DNA of 64,000 nucleotides from Burkholderia contaminans (GCF_029633825.1 NZ_CP090640.1:1116001-1180000); one strand, 5' to 3'; counted from the stretch's first letter, positions 18,214 through 27,108 are shown. The notes: a model not told the origin generated them from the letters alone. Made by a program: numbers and translations.

Positions 18214-18852
18214 ATGAGCGAAGGCGTTTACGGGAATCAGGCTTCGGGACGTGTGACCCACAGCCTGCTGCGGTTGAGTACGGCCATGCGAAGCCAGGCA
18301 TGGGATTGGGCGGAAGGCGCAGGCCTCACGCCGACGCAGGGCGAGATTCTCGTGCTGCTGCTGCAGCGCAAGGGCCCGATGCGGCTCGGCGAGATTGCGC
18401 GCGAGACGCAGCTGACCGCGGCGACCACGAGCGATGCGGTGAGCACGCTCGAAACGAAGGGGCTCGTCGAGAAGCGCCGTGCGCTGGACGACGGCCGCGC
18501 GCTGGCCGTGCGCCTGTCGGCCCGTGGCCGGACGGCCGCGAAGAAGGCGCTGCAATGGCCTGAATTCCTGACGAAAGCGGTCGGCAAGCTCGGCGCGGAC
18601 GAGCAGGGCGCACTGTATCGCGCGCTGCTGAAGACGCTGCGTGAACTGCAGGTGGCCGGTGCGACGCCGCCGCAGCGCATGTGCCTGACGTGCGCTCACT
18701 TCCAGCCGGGCAAGCTGTCGAAGAAGACCGTGCATCATTGCGCGGCGCTCGACATCTCGATGTCCGACAGCGATCTGCGTCTCGACTGCTCGGTGCAGGA
18801 AGAGGCCGACGCGGCGACGCAGAAGAAGACCTGGAAGATTTTCGCCGGCTGA
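18214..18852 (+). CDS. MarR-family regulator with cysteine/histidine C-terminal tail
   Basis: A 212-residue protein. Residues about 10-145 are a MarR winged helix (LTPTQGEILVLLL, LGEIARETQLTAATTSDAVSTLETKGLVEKRR). Beyond the usual MarR end there is a 60-residue tail with C157, C160, HHC at 174-176 and C192 (CLTCAHF, HHCAALD, LDC). This spacing suggests a metal or iron-sulfur site, so the protein may sense redox state or a metal. Ligand and targets are unknown. The start at 18214 follows weak ribosome-site sequence. The glutamine amidotransferase gene follows by 28 bases and is probably cotranscribed. Confidence 0.88.
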   Translation: MSEGVYGNQASGRVTHSLLRLSTAMRSQAWDWAEGAGLTPTQGEILVLLLQRKGPMRLGEIARETQLTAATTSDAVSTLETKGLVEKRRALDDGRALAVRLSARGRTAAKKALQWPEFLTKAVGKLGADEQGALYRALLKTLRELQVAGATPPQRMCLTCAHFQPGKLSKKTVHHCAALDISMSDSDLRLDCSVQEEADAATQKKTWKIFAG

Positions 18853-18880
18853 CGTCCGTCGATCGACCGGGAGGCCGATG

Positions 18881-19591
18881 ATGAACGCTGAAGTCGTGGC
18901 GATCCGCCACGTGCATTTCGAGGATCTCGGGAGCTTCGAGCAGGTGCTCGGCGAACGGGGCAGGCGGGTGCGCTACGTCGACGTCGGGTCGTCGCGGGTC
19001 GAGGTGCTCGACGTGCTCGAGCCGTCGCTCCTCGTCGTGCTCGGCGGGCCGCTCAGCGTGTACGACGATGCGCAGTATCCGACGATCGCGCCGCTCGCGG
19101 CGCTCGTGCGCCAGCGCATCGACGCCGGGTTGCCGATTCTCGGGATCTGTCTCGGTTCGCAGTTCATCGCCCGGGCACTCGGTGCGCGCGTCTATCCGGC
19201 TGCCCGGCATGAACTCGGCTGGACGCCGTTGACGCTCACCGATGCCGGTCGCGCGTCGCCGCTGCGCCATCTCGATGGTGCGGCGACGTCGATGCTGCAC
19301 TGGCATGGCGACACGTTCGACCTGCCGGGCGGGGCGATTCATCTCGCATCGACCCCGGCCTGCCGTCACCAGGCATTCGCATGGGGCCGGCACGTGCTGG
19401 CGCTGCAGTGCCATCCGGAAATCCGCACCGACCGTTTCGAACCGTGGCTGATCGCGAACGCCGGCGAAATCGCGGCGACGCCCGGCATCGACGCGCGCCA
19501 GTTGCGCGCCGATACCGCTCAGCACGGCCCCGCGCTCGAGGCGGCCGCGCGACGCATGTTCGCGGAGTGGCTCGACAGCGTCGGACTCTGA
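18881..19591 (+). CDS. Class I glutamine amidotransferase domain protein
   Basis: A 236-residue stand-alone amidotransferase of the GuaA-like group. The nucleophile cysteine is C90 in GICLGSQ, the catalytic His-Glu is in LQCHPEIR, and an oxyanion-hole GGPLS lies near 57. No synthetase domain follows, so ammonia would be passed to a partner or the protein acts as a gamma-glutamyl hydrolase. Partner and substrate are unknown. ATG 18881 is preferred to the adjacent ATG 18878 because of spacing to GGGAGG. A terminator follows about 60 bases after the stop. Confidence 0.85.
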   Translation: MNAEVVAIRHVHFEDLGSFEQVLGERGRRVRYVDVGSSRVEVLDVLEPSLLVVLGGPLSVYDDAQYPTIAPLAALVRQRIDAGLPILGICLGSQFIARALGARVYPAARHELGWTPLTLTDAGRASPLRHLDGAATSMLHWHGDTFDLPGGAIHLASTPACRHQAFAWGRHVLALQCHPEIRTDRFEPWLIANAGEIAATPGIDARQLRADTAQHGPALEAAARRMFAEWLDSVGL

Positions 19592-19653
19592 CGCCGCCAG
19601 CGGCACCGCCGTTCGCCGCGCAGGGGTTGCCCGGCCCGCATTCGTTGCAGGCC

Positions 19654-19680
19654 GGCGCATCGCCGTATGCGCCGCCTTTT
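19654..19680 (+). terminator. Intrinsic terminator after the amidotransferase gene
   Basis: GGCGCAT-CGCCGT-ATGCGCC stem followed by GCCTTTTCTT. The T-run is short but the stem is perfect. Confidence 0.65.
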
Positions 19681-19806
19681 CTTCGTTGCCGGCAACCTGC
19701 CGCCGGTCGTACCTGACCATCCGCTTACTGCCGAGCGCGCCGTCGGCAAGCTTGCCGCCTGCATGCTACGCTCGTCCGCTCTTACCTTTCCTGGCGAGCG
19801 GCTTCC

Positions 19807-20919
19807 ATGACTGCGCTGTTTTCCCCGTTCACGCTGCGCGGCGTGACCCTTCCGAACCGGATCGTGATCTCCCCGATGTGCCAGTATTCGGCCGAACGCG
19901 GCGAGGCGACCGACTGGCACATGATTCACCTCGGCCATCTCGCGCTGTCGGGCGCGGGGCTGCTCTGCATCGAGGCGACCGCGGTGGAACCCGACGGGCG
20001 CATCACGCATGGCGACCTCGGCCTCTGGGACGACGCGACCGAAGCCGCGTTGAAGCCGGTGCTGGCCGCGATCCGCAAGCATTCGCCGGTCCGCGTCGCG
20101 ATGCAGCTGTCGCATGCGGGGCGCAAGGCGTCGAGCAACGTGCCATGGCAGGGCGGCCAGCTCGTGTCCGTCGCCGACGGCGGCTGGTTGCCGCATGCGC
20201 CGTCGGCCGTGCCGCACAAGGACGGCGAGACGCCGCCGCTCGCACTCGATGCTGCCGGCCTCAAGCGGATCCGCGACGCGTTCGCGGCCGCGGCGAAGCG
20301 GGCCGCACGGCTCGGCATCGACGCGATCGAAGTGCACGCGGCGCATGGCTACCTGCTGCATCAGTTCCTGTCGCCGCTTGCGAACCAGCGCACCGACGAA
20401 TACGGCGGCTCGCTCGAAAACCGCATGCGCTTTCCGCTCGAGATCTTCGAGATCGTGCGCGCGGCGTTTCCGGAGGACCGGCCGGTCGGCGTGCGCGTGT
20501 CCGCGACCGACTGGGTGGAAGGCGGCTGGGAGCTCGACGATACGATCGCGTTCGCGCACGAACTGAAGCGCCGCGGCTGCGACTGGATCGACGTGTCGTC
20601 CGGCGGCGTGTCGCCGCTGCAGAAGATTCCGCTGTCGCCCGGCTACCAGGTGCCGTTCGCGCAGGCCGTGAAGCGTGCGGTCGGCATGCCGACGATCGCC
20701 GTCGGCCTGATCAACGAGCCCGCACACGCGAACCGGCTCATCGAGGCCGGCGATGCCGATTTCGTCGCGATGGCGCGTGCGATGCTGTACGACCCGCGCT
20801 GGCCGTGGCACGCGGCGGCCGAGCTCGGCGCGCAGGTGACGGCGCCGCCGCAATACTGGCGCTCGCAGCCGCGCGAGCACAAGGCGTTGTTCGGCGACAT
20901 CGCATTCGGCCAGCGTTGA
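19807..20919 (+). CDS. Old Yellow Enzyme family NAD(P)H:flavin oxidoreductase (NamA/YqjM type)
   Basis: A 370-residue FMN-dependent TIM-barrel enzyme. It has the YqjM-type features: the redox-tuning cysteine C25 in ISPMCQYSA, the catalytic region QLSHAGRKA, the signature VHAAHGYLLHQFLSPLANQRTDEYGGSLENR, and a C-terminal phosphate-binding segment. The family reduces activated alkenes such as enones and maleimides, and helps with electrophile stress. The physiological substrate is unknown. It is monocistronic between two terminators. Confidence 0.93.
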   Translation: MTALFSPFTLRGVTLPNRIVISPMCQYSAERGEATDWHMIHLGHLALSGAGLLCIEATAVEPDGRITHGDLGLWDDATEAALKPVLAAIRKHSPVRVAMQLSHAGRKASSNVPWQGGQLVSVADGGWLPHAPSAVPHKDGETPPLALDAAGLKRIRDAFAAAAKRAARLGIDAIEVHAAHGYLLHQFLSPLANQRTDEYGGSLENRMRFPLEIFEIVRAAFPEDRPVGVRVSATDWVEGGWELDDTIAFAHELKRRGCDWIDVSSGGVSPLQKIPLSPGYQVPFAQAVKRAVGMPTIAVGLINEPAHANRLIEAGDADFVAMARAMLYDPRWPWHAAAELGAQVTAPPQYWRSQPREHKALFGDIAFGQR

Positions 20920-21002
20920 GCACCGCGCGCGCAATATTGCGCGTGATGTTGAACGAAGCAATCGTGAACGTGTAGGATGCGGGTGATTCGCCGCATGCCC
21001 CG

Positions 21003-21029
21003 ACGCGGCACCCACCGGTGCCGCGTTTT
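21003..21029 (+). terminator. Intrinsic terminator after the Old Yellow Enzyme gene
   Basis: ACGCGGCACC-CACC-GGTGCCGCGT, a 10-bp perfect stem, followed by TTTTCGTTTT. Confidence 0.85.
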
Positions 21030-21099
21030 CGTTTTGCGCGACGCCGGGCCGTGATTACGGCCGGATTCCATTCAAGTCGTCTTCACAAGGATTCGTTCG

Positions 21100-21630
21100 A
21101 TGAGTTCACGCAGGATCGCGGTGCGCCGCTCGGGAGTACACGGCAAGGGCGTGTTCGCCGTGGCGCCGATCAAGGCCGGCGAGCGCGTAGTGGAATACAA
21201 GGGCGAACGAATTTCGTGGAAGGAGGCGCTGCGCCGCCACCCGCACGACCCGAGCGAACCGAACCATACGTTCTACTTCGCACTGGACGAGGGCGGCGTG
21301 ATCGACGGCAAGATCGACGGCAACAGCGCGCGCTGGATCAACCACTCGTGCGCGCCGAACTGCGAAGCCGAGGAAGTCAAAGGCCGCGTGTACATCCACG
21401 CGCTGCGCGACATCGGCCCGGAAGAGGAACTGTTCTACGACTACGGCCTCGTGATCGACGCGAAGCTGACGAAGAAGCTCAAGCGCGAGTACGCGTGCCA
21501 TTGCGGCGCGGCGTCGTGCCGCGGCACGCTGCTCGCGACGTCCGACGAGGGCGGGAAGAAGAAAAAGAAGAAGGACAAGAAGGACGGCAAGTCCGAGTCC
21601 CGGCCGAAGGACAAGAAAAGCAAGAAGTGA
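21100..21630 (+). CDS. SET-domain lysine methyltransferase-like protein with Lys-rich tail
   Basis: A 176-residue protein that is almost entirely a SET domain. It has GVHGKGVFA at 12-20, the SAM/knot motif NHSCAPNC at 81-88, the ELFYDYG motif at 110-116 and a post-SET zinc motif CxCx4C at 133-140. The last 25 residues are mostly Lys (KKKKKKDKKDG ... DKKSKK) and resemble a nuclear or nucleolar import signal. SET proteins methylate protein lysines with SAM. A SET protein of Burkholderia thailandensis (BtSET) is reported as a nucleolar histone H3K4 methyltransferase effector; this could be its counterpart (inference). ATG 21100 follows a weak AAGGATT site. Confidence 0.92.
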   Translation: MSSRRIAVRRSGVHGKGVFAVAPIKAGERVVEYKGERISWKEALRRHPHDPSEPNHTFYFALDEGGVIDGKIDGNSARWINHSCAPNCEAEEVKGRVYIHALRDIGPEEELFYDYGLVIDAKLTKKLKREYACHCGAASCRGTLLATSDEGGKKKKKKDKKDGKSESRPKDKKSKK

Positions 21631-21764
21631 CGCAGGGGGCGGCGCATCGTGCGCTGCCGCTGCCGTTTCAGCGGAAGGCTGCCGCATCGTGCAGCCGTGC
21701 TTTCCGCCTTCCTCATCCGGCGCGCGGCCCGATCAGCGGCCACCCGCCGCGAGTCTTCAGTTCT

Positions 21765-23261
21765 TCAGTGCGTCGACGCGGCGGTCGGTGTTTCGCTGGC
21801 CGGCTTCTCGGTGCGCGCGACCAGCGGCACCCGCACCACGAAGCGCGAGCCGCCTTCCGATGCATCCTCGTACGAGACGGTGCCGCCGTGCATCGCGATG
21901 ATGTCGTGCACGATCGCGAGGCCGAGCCCGGCGCCCGTCTCGACGCCGTTGCCGCTTTGCGCGTCGCCGCGGAAGAAGCGCTTGAACAGGTCGGCCTGCT
22001 GGTTGGCGGGCACGCCGGGGCCGTTGTCCTCGACGACGATCTCGGCGGCCGGCTGGCCGTCTTCGAGTGTGCCGCGCGCAACGTTCACCGTGATCCGTGC
22101 GCCGTCCGGCCGCGCGAGCGGCACGTACTTCAGCGCATTGTCGAGCAGGTTCGCGATCACCTCGCGCAACAGCACGGGGTTGCCGCGCACGACCAGCTTC
22201 TCGTCGTCACCCGGATCGTCGGTGCGCTGGAAGCCGAGGTCGACGTGCGACGCAAGCGCGCGCGGCACCCATTCGGCACCTGTCTCGAACGCCATCGCCG
22301 CGAGGTCGACGTCGACGAATCGCGCGGCCTGTTCGCCTGGCTCCGCGCGGGCGAGCGACAGCAACTGGTTGGACAGCCGCACCGCGCGGTCGGCGGCCGC
22401 GCGCAGTTCGCGCACCGCGGCGAAGGTCTGGTGCGGGTCGCGCGCCACGGCCGCCTGCTCGGCATGCAGCTTCACGGCCGTGAGCGGCGTGCGCAACTGG
22501 TGAGCGGCATCGGCGATGAACTTGCGCTGCGCGTCGAGCGCGGTCTTCAGGCGGCCGAGCAGCGCGTTCATCGCGCTCGTCAGCGGCCGGATTTCCAGCG
22601 GCACTTCGGTTTCGTCGACCGGTTCCAGCGACGTGTGGGTCTGCCGGTTCAGCGAATCGGCCAGGTGCGTGAGCGGGCCGAGCTGCTGGTTCACGACGCG
22701 CCACACGATGCCCCAGCCCGCGAGCAGCAGCAGCAGCAGCGGCATCATGATTGCGACGAGGAATTCGGCCGCGATCCGGTAGCGGTGCCGCACCGGCTGC
22801 GCGACCTCGACGACCATCGGCTTGCCGCCTTCGACGTCGTCGACGCGCACCTGCGCAACCCGCACCGCGCGGTTGTCGTACTCGGCCTCGAACACGTACG
22901 CGTGATGCATGCGGCGCACGTTGATGCCCTGCAGCGGCAGCTTGGGATCGCCGGCGAGTTCCTGTTCGCCGTCGCTGATCCGGTAGATCAGCGCTTCGGC
23001 GGGATCGGAGAACATCGCCTGCGCGAGCGGCGGCACCGTGAACGGCGCGTCGGGGCCGGCGATCTGGATCTGTTTGGAGATGGCGGTCGCGAGATCGGCG
23101 AGCGAGCGGTCGATCACGTGCTGCGTGTATTGCCACGCGAGCCAGTAGGCGATCAGGCCGCTCATCAGCGCGAGCATCGACAGCGGGGCGGCGAGGCGCC
23201 GAAGCAGCGAGCGGCGCAGGCTGGTGGTCACAGCCGGATCAGGAGACATTTCGACGGGCAA
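21765..23261 (-). CDS. Sensor histidine kinase (TctE/QseC-like)
   Basis: A 498-residue membrane kinase. TM1 is about 25-43 and TM2 about 167-188, enclosing a periplasmic 2CSK_N-type sensor domain, then HAMP, and the H-box with phospho-acceptor H254 (DAAHQLRTPL). N (LLDNALKY), G1 (DNGPGV), F (FKRFFRG) and G2 (GAGLGLAIV) boxes follow. It would phosphorylate the response regulator encoded upstream. The signal is unknown; TctE relatives sense tricarboxylates. It lies 106 bases after the regulator gene, with a strong hairpin between them. Confidence 0.93.
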   Translation of the reverse strand: MPVEMSPDPAVTTSLRRSLLRRLAAPLSMLALMSGLIAYWLAWQYTQHVIDRSLADLATAISKQIQIAGPDAPFTVPPLAQAMFSDPAEALIYRISDGEQELAGDPKLPLQGINVRRMHHAYVFEAEYDNRAVRVAQVRVDDVEGGKPMVVEVAQPVRHRYRIAAEFLVAIMMPLLLLLLAGWGIVWRVVNQQLGPLTHLADSLNRQTHTSLEPVDETEVPLEIRPLTSAMNALLGRLKTALDAQRKFIADAAHQLRTPLTAVKLHAEQAAVARDPHQTFAAVRELRAAADRAVRLSNQLLSLARAEPGEQAARFVDVDLAAMAFETGAEWVPRALASHVDLGFQRTDDPGDDEKLVVRGNPVLLREVIANLLDNALKYVPLARPDGARITVNVARGTLEDGQPAAEIVVEDNGPGVPANQQADLFKRFFRGDAQSGNGVETGAGLGLAIVHDIIAMHGGTVSYEDASEGGSRFVVRVPLVARTEKPASETPTAASTH

Positions 23262-23270
23262 ATGGATAAG

Positions 23271-23292
23271 CGCCGCTCACGGGGAGCGGCGC
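23271..23292 (-). other. Hairpin between response regulator and kinase genes
   Basis: GCGCCGCTC (23271-23279) and GAGCGGCGC (23284-23292) form a 9-bp stem with a short loop and no T-run. It may attenuate or stabilise the message between the two genes. Confidence 0.5.
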
Positions 23293-23367
23293 GGTCGTGC
23301 GCCGGGCGGCGACGCGAAGCAGCACGTACACGCGGGCGGCACGTGGCCGCCCGGCGTGCGGTGCCGC

Positions 23368-24060
23368 TCAGACGCTCGCCGTCTGGCGGATTTCCTGCAG
23401 CAGGTAGCCGAAGCCGCGCACCGTGACGATTTCGACACGGCACTGCTCGAGTTTCTTGCGCACGCGGTGTACGTAGACTTCGATCGCGGTGTCGCCGAGA
23501 TCGCCGCCGAAGTGCGTGAGGTGATCCTGCAGCTGGGCCTTGCTGACCACGCGGCCGTGACGCAGCAGCAGCATCTCGAGCACCGCGAATTCGCGCGGCG
23601 ACAGTTCGAGCGGCTTGTCGTCGTTGAAGATGCGGCGATCGACGCCCGACAGGCGGACACCGCCAAGCGACACTTCCGGACGCGGCATGTCGCTGTGCGG
23701 GCCGCTGCGGCGCATCACCGCGCGGATGCGCGCTTCGAGCTCGGCCGGCTCGAACGGCTTGAGCATGTAGTCGTCGGCGCCGGAGTTCAGGCCCTGGATC
23801 CGGTCGTTCAGCTCGTCGCGTGCGGTCAGCACGATGACGGGCGTATGGCGGTTGGTCTGGCGGAAGCGCGTGAGCAGCGTCATCCCGTCGATGCCCGGCA
23901 GGCCGAGGTCGAGGATCACGAGTTCGTGGCGGTTCTGTGCCAGCGCCTGTTCGGCAAAGATGCCGTCATGCACCATGTCGACGGTGAAGCCAGCCTGCTC
24001 GAGGCTGCTCTGGATACCGCGTGCGATGGGGCGGTCGTCTTCGATCAGAAGGAGTCGCAT
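23368..24060 (-). CDS. OmpR-family response regulator (TctD/QseB-like)
   Basis: A 230-residue regulator. The receiver domain has the acidic pair E7/D8/D9, phospho-acceptor D51 and the conserved lysine K101 (MLKPF). The C-terminal winged helix ends VEIVTVRGFGYLLQ. It pairs with the kinase gene downstream on the same strand. Target genes cannot be deduced. The ATG at 24060 lies about 120 bases from the divergent DUF3717 gene, so the two share a control region. Confidence 0.94.
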   Translation of the reverse strand: MRLLLIEDDRPIARGIQSSLEQAGFTVDMVHDGIFAEQALAQNRHELVILDLGLPGIDGMTLLTRFRQTNRHTPVIVLTARDELNDRIQGLNSGADDYMLKPFEPAELEARIRAVMRRSGPHSDMPRPEVSLGGVRLSGVDRRIFNDDKPLELSPREFAVLEMLLLRHGRVVSKAQLQDHLTHFGGDLGDTAIEVYVHRVRKKLEQCRVEIVTVRGFGYLLQEIRQTASV

Positions 24061-24182
24061 GAAGTTCGCTCAAGTACAATGGGTTGGCGGTTCAGGCACG
24101 CGGACAGCACGACGCCGTTTCCACAGGGGCGCCGCAACACCTGACATCAAGCATGGCGGCCAGCGAACGATTAAATCCAAAC

Positions 24183-24413
24183 ATGTCCGATATTTCGATC
24201 AACGACCTAGAAGCCGCGATCAATTTCTGGCGCGCCCGCTCGCCGTCGAGCGGCGACGAACTCAAACTCTGCGAAGAGGCCAGCGCGCTTTCCAAGCCGT
24301 ATGCGCTGCTGATTGTACAGCGCGAAAGCGCGCTGCAACTGGAAGGATTGGACCCCAAGGCGCGGAATGCGTACGAGACTTACGTGCGCCTTAAGGATGG
24401 CTTGGAAAGCTGA
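24183..24413 (+). CDS. DUF3717 small protein
   Basis: A 76-residue protein (MSDISINDLEAAINFWRAR...) that I recognise as the DUF3717 family of Burkholderiales. It is predicted all-helical, acidic, with no signal peptide or membrane segment. An in-frame ATG at 24153 would add ten residues, but the family begins near MSDISI. Function is unknown. It is divergent from the response regulator and convergent with phhB. Confidence 0.75.
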   Translation: MSDISINDLEAAINFWRARSPSSGDELKLCEEASALSKPYALLIVQRESALQLEGLDPKARNAYETYVRLKDGLES

Positions 24414-24505
24414 AGGCTTTCGCTCACTACATCCTAGAAAACGTTCATCGAAATGAAAAGTTGACGCGCCGCGCATCGAAAGACGCGCGGCGGTAGAGGA
24501 AGGCC

Positions 24506-24814
24506 TCAGGCGGCTGGTTGCGCGTGTGCGCCGGCACGGTCGATGAACAGCGCCAGTTCGATGTCGCGTTCGGTCAGCCCGTCGGCATCGTGGGTCGACA
24601 GCGTGACATCGACACGGTTGTACACGTTGAACCATTCCGGATGGTGGTTCATTTCCTGCGCCTTGATCGCGACGCGCGTCATGAAGCCGAACGCTTCGTT
24701 GAAATCGGCGAAGCGCAGGCTGCGCTGGATCGCATCGCGGCCCGGGACGGCCGTCCAGAGCGGCAGGCCTTCGAGCCGGGTCTTGCGTTCTTCTGATGTG
24801 AGCTTGTGGATCAT
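24506..24814 (-). CDS. phhB: Pterin-4a-carbinolamine dehydratase
   Basis: A 102-residue PCD/DCoH protein. The active-site motif is [23 protein letters not shown], with the paired histidines. It dehydrates 4a-hydroxytetrahydropterin made by phenylalanine hydroxylase so that the cofactor can be recycled. The phhA gene is directly upstream on the same strand. The start at 24814 has GAGAGGTG just before it. Confidence 0.95.
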   Translation of the reverse strand: MIHKLTSEERKTRLEGLPLWTAVPGRDAIQRSLRFADFNEAFGFMTRVAIKAQEMNHHPEWFNVYNRVDVTLSTHDADGLTERDIELALFIDRAGAHAQPAA

Positions 24815-24989
24815 CTTGCACCTCTCGGTCGGTAACGGCGCCCGCGCACGGCTGCGCCGCGCGGCGAAGCCGGCACCGGTCATTGTTTCATAGTTGTGGG
24901 ATGGGCATCCGGGGGCGGGTATCCGGGGACGGCCGTCCGGGAACGGCGATCGGGAGGCCGGCCGTGGCGCGTTCCGGCGCCCTCGAACG

Positions 24990-25883
24990 TCACGCATCGG
25001 CGTCGTCCGGCCAGCCTTCGCCCGTGCCGCGATGCAGCACGCGATCGGTCTCGAGCACCGCGCCGGCCGCGAACTCGGGCAGCGCCGCCAGCCGGTCGGC
25101 CAGCGCGCGGCCGTCGACGTCGGCGAGCGCGAACAGCTGCGCGAAATCGTCGATCACGAAGTAGGTCTTCTGGAACGTATCGATCCGGTACTTCGTGCGC
25201 ATCACGCGCTCGAGGTCGAAGCCGAGCCGGTTCGGCGCCGCGCTTTCGAGGCTGTACAGGCTTTCGCCCTTGCTCGACACGATCCCGGCGCCGTAGATCG
25301 ACAGCCCGTTCGTGCCGCGCGGATCGCGAATCAGCCCGAATTCCACCGTATACCAGTAGAGCCGCGCGAGGCGCGCCAGCGCTGCTTCATCGTCGGCGAC
25401 CGCGAGCGCGGTGCGGCCGTACGCCTGCATGTAGTCGGCGAACACCGGGTCGATCAGCAGCGGCACGTGGCCGAACAGGTCGTGGAAGCAGTCGGGTTCC
25501 TGCAGGTAGTCGAGCTGGTCGGGGCGGCGCATCCACCAGGTAACGGGGAAGCGCCGGTTCGCGAGATGCTCGAAGAACACCCGGTCGGGCACGAGGCCCG
25601 GCACCGCGACGATCTCCCAGCCCGTCGCCGGTTTCAACTGACGGTTCACGTCGTCGAACGACGGCACGCGGTCGGCCGGCAGGTCGATCTTCCCGAGTCC
25701 CGCGACGAACGCGTCGCATGCGCGCCCGCGCAACAGCGCCGACTGGCGTGCATAGAGCTGCTTCCACACCGCGTGGTCGACCTGGCCGTAACGTGCAAGC
25801 GGCTGGTCGATGGTGAAATCGGCGCGGGTTTCGAGGCCCGCATCGAACTGCTCCTGCAGTTTCGCGGTGACGACGGTGGACAT
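24990..25883 (-). CDS. phhA: Phenylalanine 4-hydroxylase
   Basis: A 297-residue monomeric bacterial aromatic amino acid hydroxylase. The iron ligands are the two histidines in [13 protein letters not shown] and the glutamate in [21 protein letters not shown] is the substrate-side loop. It converts phenylalanine to tyrosine with oxygen and tetrahydropterin. Start ATG 25883 ([10 protein letters not shown]) is preferred; another ATG at 25916 would add 11 residues. The divergent Lrp-type regulator starts 140 bases away and probably controls this gene. Confidence 0.95.
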   Translation of the reverse strand: MSTVVTAKLQEQFDAGLETRADFTIDQPLARYGQVDHAVWKQLYARQSALLRGRACDAFVAGLGKIDLPADRVPSFDDVNRQLKPATGWEIVAVPGLVPDRVFFEHLANRRFPVTWWMRRPDQLDYLQEPDCFHDLFGHVPLLIDPVFADYMQAYGRTALAVADDEAALARLARLYWYTVEFGLIRDPRGTNGLSIYGAGIVSSKGESLYSLESAAPNRLGFDLERVMRTKYRIDTFQKTYFVIDDFAQLFALADVDGRALADRLAALPEFAAGAVLETDRVLHRGTGEGWPDDADA

Positions 25884-26022
25884 GATCTGGCTCTGCACGT
25901 GGCGGGTTGGAACCATGCAAGTGTAGAGCGAGCTTCGCGCGGAATGGGCGCATAGTTGGCGTAAATTCGCTCAGTGATGCGATAATCGCGCATCAAACAA
26001 CGAATCAATGCGGAGAATGCTC

Positions 26023-26508
26023 ATGCTGGAACTCGATCACTTCGATCTCGCGCTGCTGGACGTGCTGCAGCGCTTCGGCCGCGCGACGCATCAGCAGCTC
26101 GGCGAGGAGGTGCCGCTGTCGCCGTCGCAGATCGGCCGGCGGCTGCAGCGGCTCGAGGCGGCCGGCGTGATCGAAGGCTACCGTGTGATGCTGCGCCCCG
26201 AAAAGCTCGGGCTCGGCGTCACCGCGTTCACGAGCCTCAAGCTCAAGCACCACGGCGATTCGATCATCGAGCAGTTCCAGCAGCAGATCGACGTGCTGCC
26301 CGAAGTGCTCGAATGCCACGCGGTGGTGGGCGATGCCGACTACCTGCTGCGGATCGTCGCGCCCGACCTGAACGCGTTGTCGCAGTTCGTGATGAAGAAG
26401 CTGATGCGCGTGCCGGGCGTCGACAGCGTGCGATCGAACATCGTGTTGACGACCTTCAAGCGCAACGGTGCGCTGCCGCTCGCGCACCTGGCGCCCGGCG
26501 CCGCCTGA
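26023..26508 (+). CDS. Lrp/AsnC-family regulator, likely controlling phhAB
   Basis: A 161-residue regulator with an N-terminal helix-turn-helix (FGRATHQQLGEEVPLSPSQIGRRLQRLEAAGVI) and a C-terminal RAM ligand-binding domain (VVGDADYLLRIVAPDLNALSQF). Three in-frame ATGs lie at 26008, 26017 and 26023; the last has GGAGA seven bases before it. It is divergent from phhA, a usual arrangement for an amino-acid-sensing activator of phenylalanine catabolism. Ligand and regulatory direction are inferred. Confidence 0.9.
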   Translation: MLELDHFDLALLDVLQRFGRATHQQLGEEVPLSPSQIGRRLQRLEAAGVIEGYRVMLRPEKLGLGVTAFTSLKLKHHGDSIIEQFQQQIDVLPEVLECHAVVGDADYLLRIVAPDLNALSQFVMKKLMRVPGVDSVRSNIVLTTFKRNGALPLAHLAPGAA

Positions 26509-26535
26509 CGCGGCAACCGCGCGGCGGCAGGGTTG

Positions 26536-26560
26536 AAGGCGGCGCGGGTTGCGCCGCCTT
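26536..26560. terminator. Hairpin between convergent lrp-like and CYTH genes
   Basis: AAGGCGGCGC-GGGTT-GCGCCGCCTT, a perfect 10-bp stem located between two converging genes. There is no long T-run on either side, so termination strength is uncertain. Confidence 0.55.
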
Positions 26561-26574
26561 GGGGCAGGGCCGGA

Positions 26575-27108
26575 TCAGGCCACTTCGTGCGGCGTGTCGG
26601 CGTTCAGCAGGTCGACGTACGCGACCGCGACGAGATCGTCCTGCGACACGCCGAGCTTCGCGAACACGTCGTGTGCTTCGGCTTCGCCGCCGGCTTCGTC
26701 GTCGTCGGGGCCGAGCACGACTTCCAGCTCGATGAAATCGCCGAGACCGTCGACACGGTCGAGGTGAATGCGCGTGCGGCCCGCGAGGTACACGTGCCGT
26801 TCCTTCGTCACGATCCCGCGCGTGGTCAGCGCGGTGGCCAGCAGCGCGTGCATCGCATCGGGATTTGTCACCGGGCTGCGCGTGTAGTACGACGCCTTCG
26901 GGCCGTCGCGGTCGTCGCGCTGGTAGAAGATCAGTTCGGCCGGCGTGCCGTCCTCGAAGCGGCGCAGCTTCAGCCGGCCGCGCGGCACGTCATAGAAGAA
27001 ATCCTGCTGGCGATAGAACAGCGGCGCTTCGGTCGCGAGGGTCGCCGCGCGTTCGCGCAGCCGGTCGAATTCGCGGGCGCGGGCTTTGATCTCGATGTTG
27101 CGGGCCAT
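26575..27108 (-). CDS. CYTH-domain phosphohydrolase/adenylate cyclase-like protein
   Basis: A 177-residue CYTH (CyaB-thiamine triphosphatase) protein, starting MARNIEIKARARE. The fold binds triphosphates through charged residues of a beta-tunnel: LKLRRF, IFYQRDD, TRIHLDRV and FIELEV. The usual ExExK signature reads NIEIK here, with Asn in place of the first Glu. Members are class IV adenylate cyclases or thiamine/inorganic triphosphatases; which one applies cannot be told. The start at 27108 is supported by GGAGAC; upstream in-frame ATG 27150 has no ribosome site. Confidence 0.85.
   Translation of the reverse strand: MARNIEIKARAREFDRLRERAATLATEAPLFYRQQDFFYDVPRGRLKLRRFEDGTPAELIFYQRDDRDGPKASYYTRSPVTNPDAMHALLATALTTRGIVTKERHVYLAGRTRIHLDRVDGLGDFIELEVVLGPDDDEAGGEAEAHDVFAKLGVSQDDLVAVAYVDLLNADTPHEVA

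Noticed and set aside
18881..19591. Complete GMP synthase
   Set aside because: Only the glutaminase domain is present; the synthetase domain and its P-loop are missing, and the length is about 236 residues.
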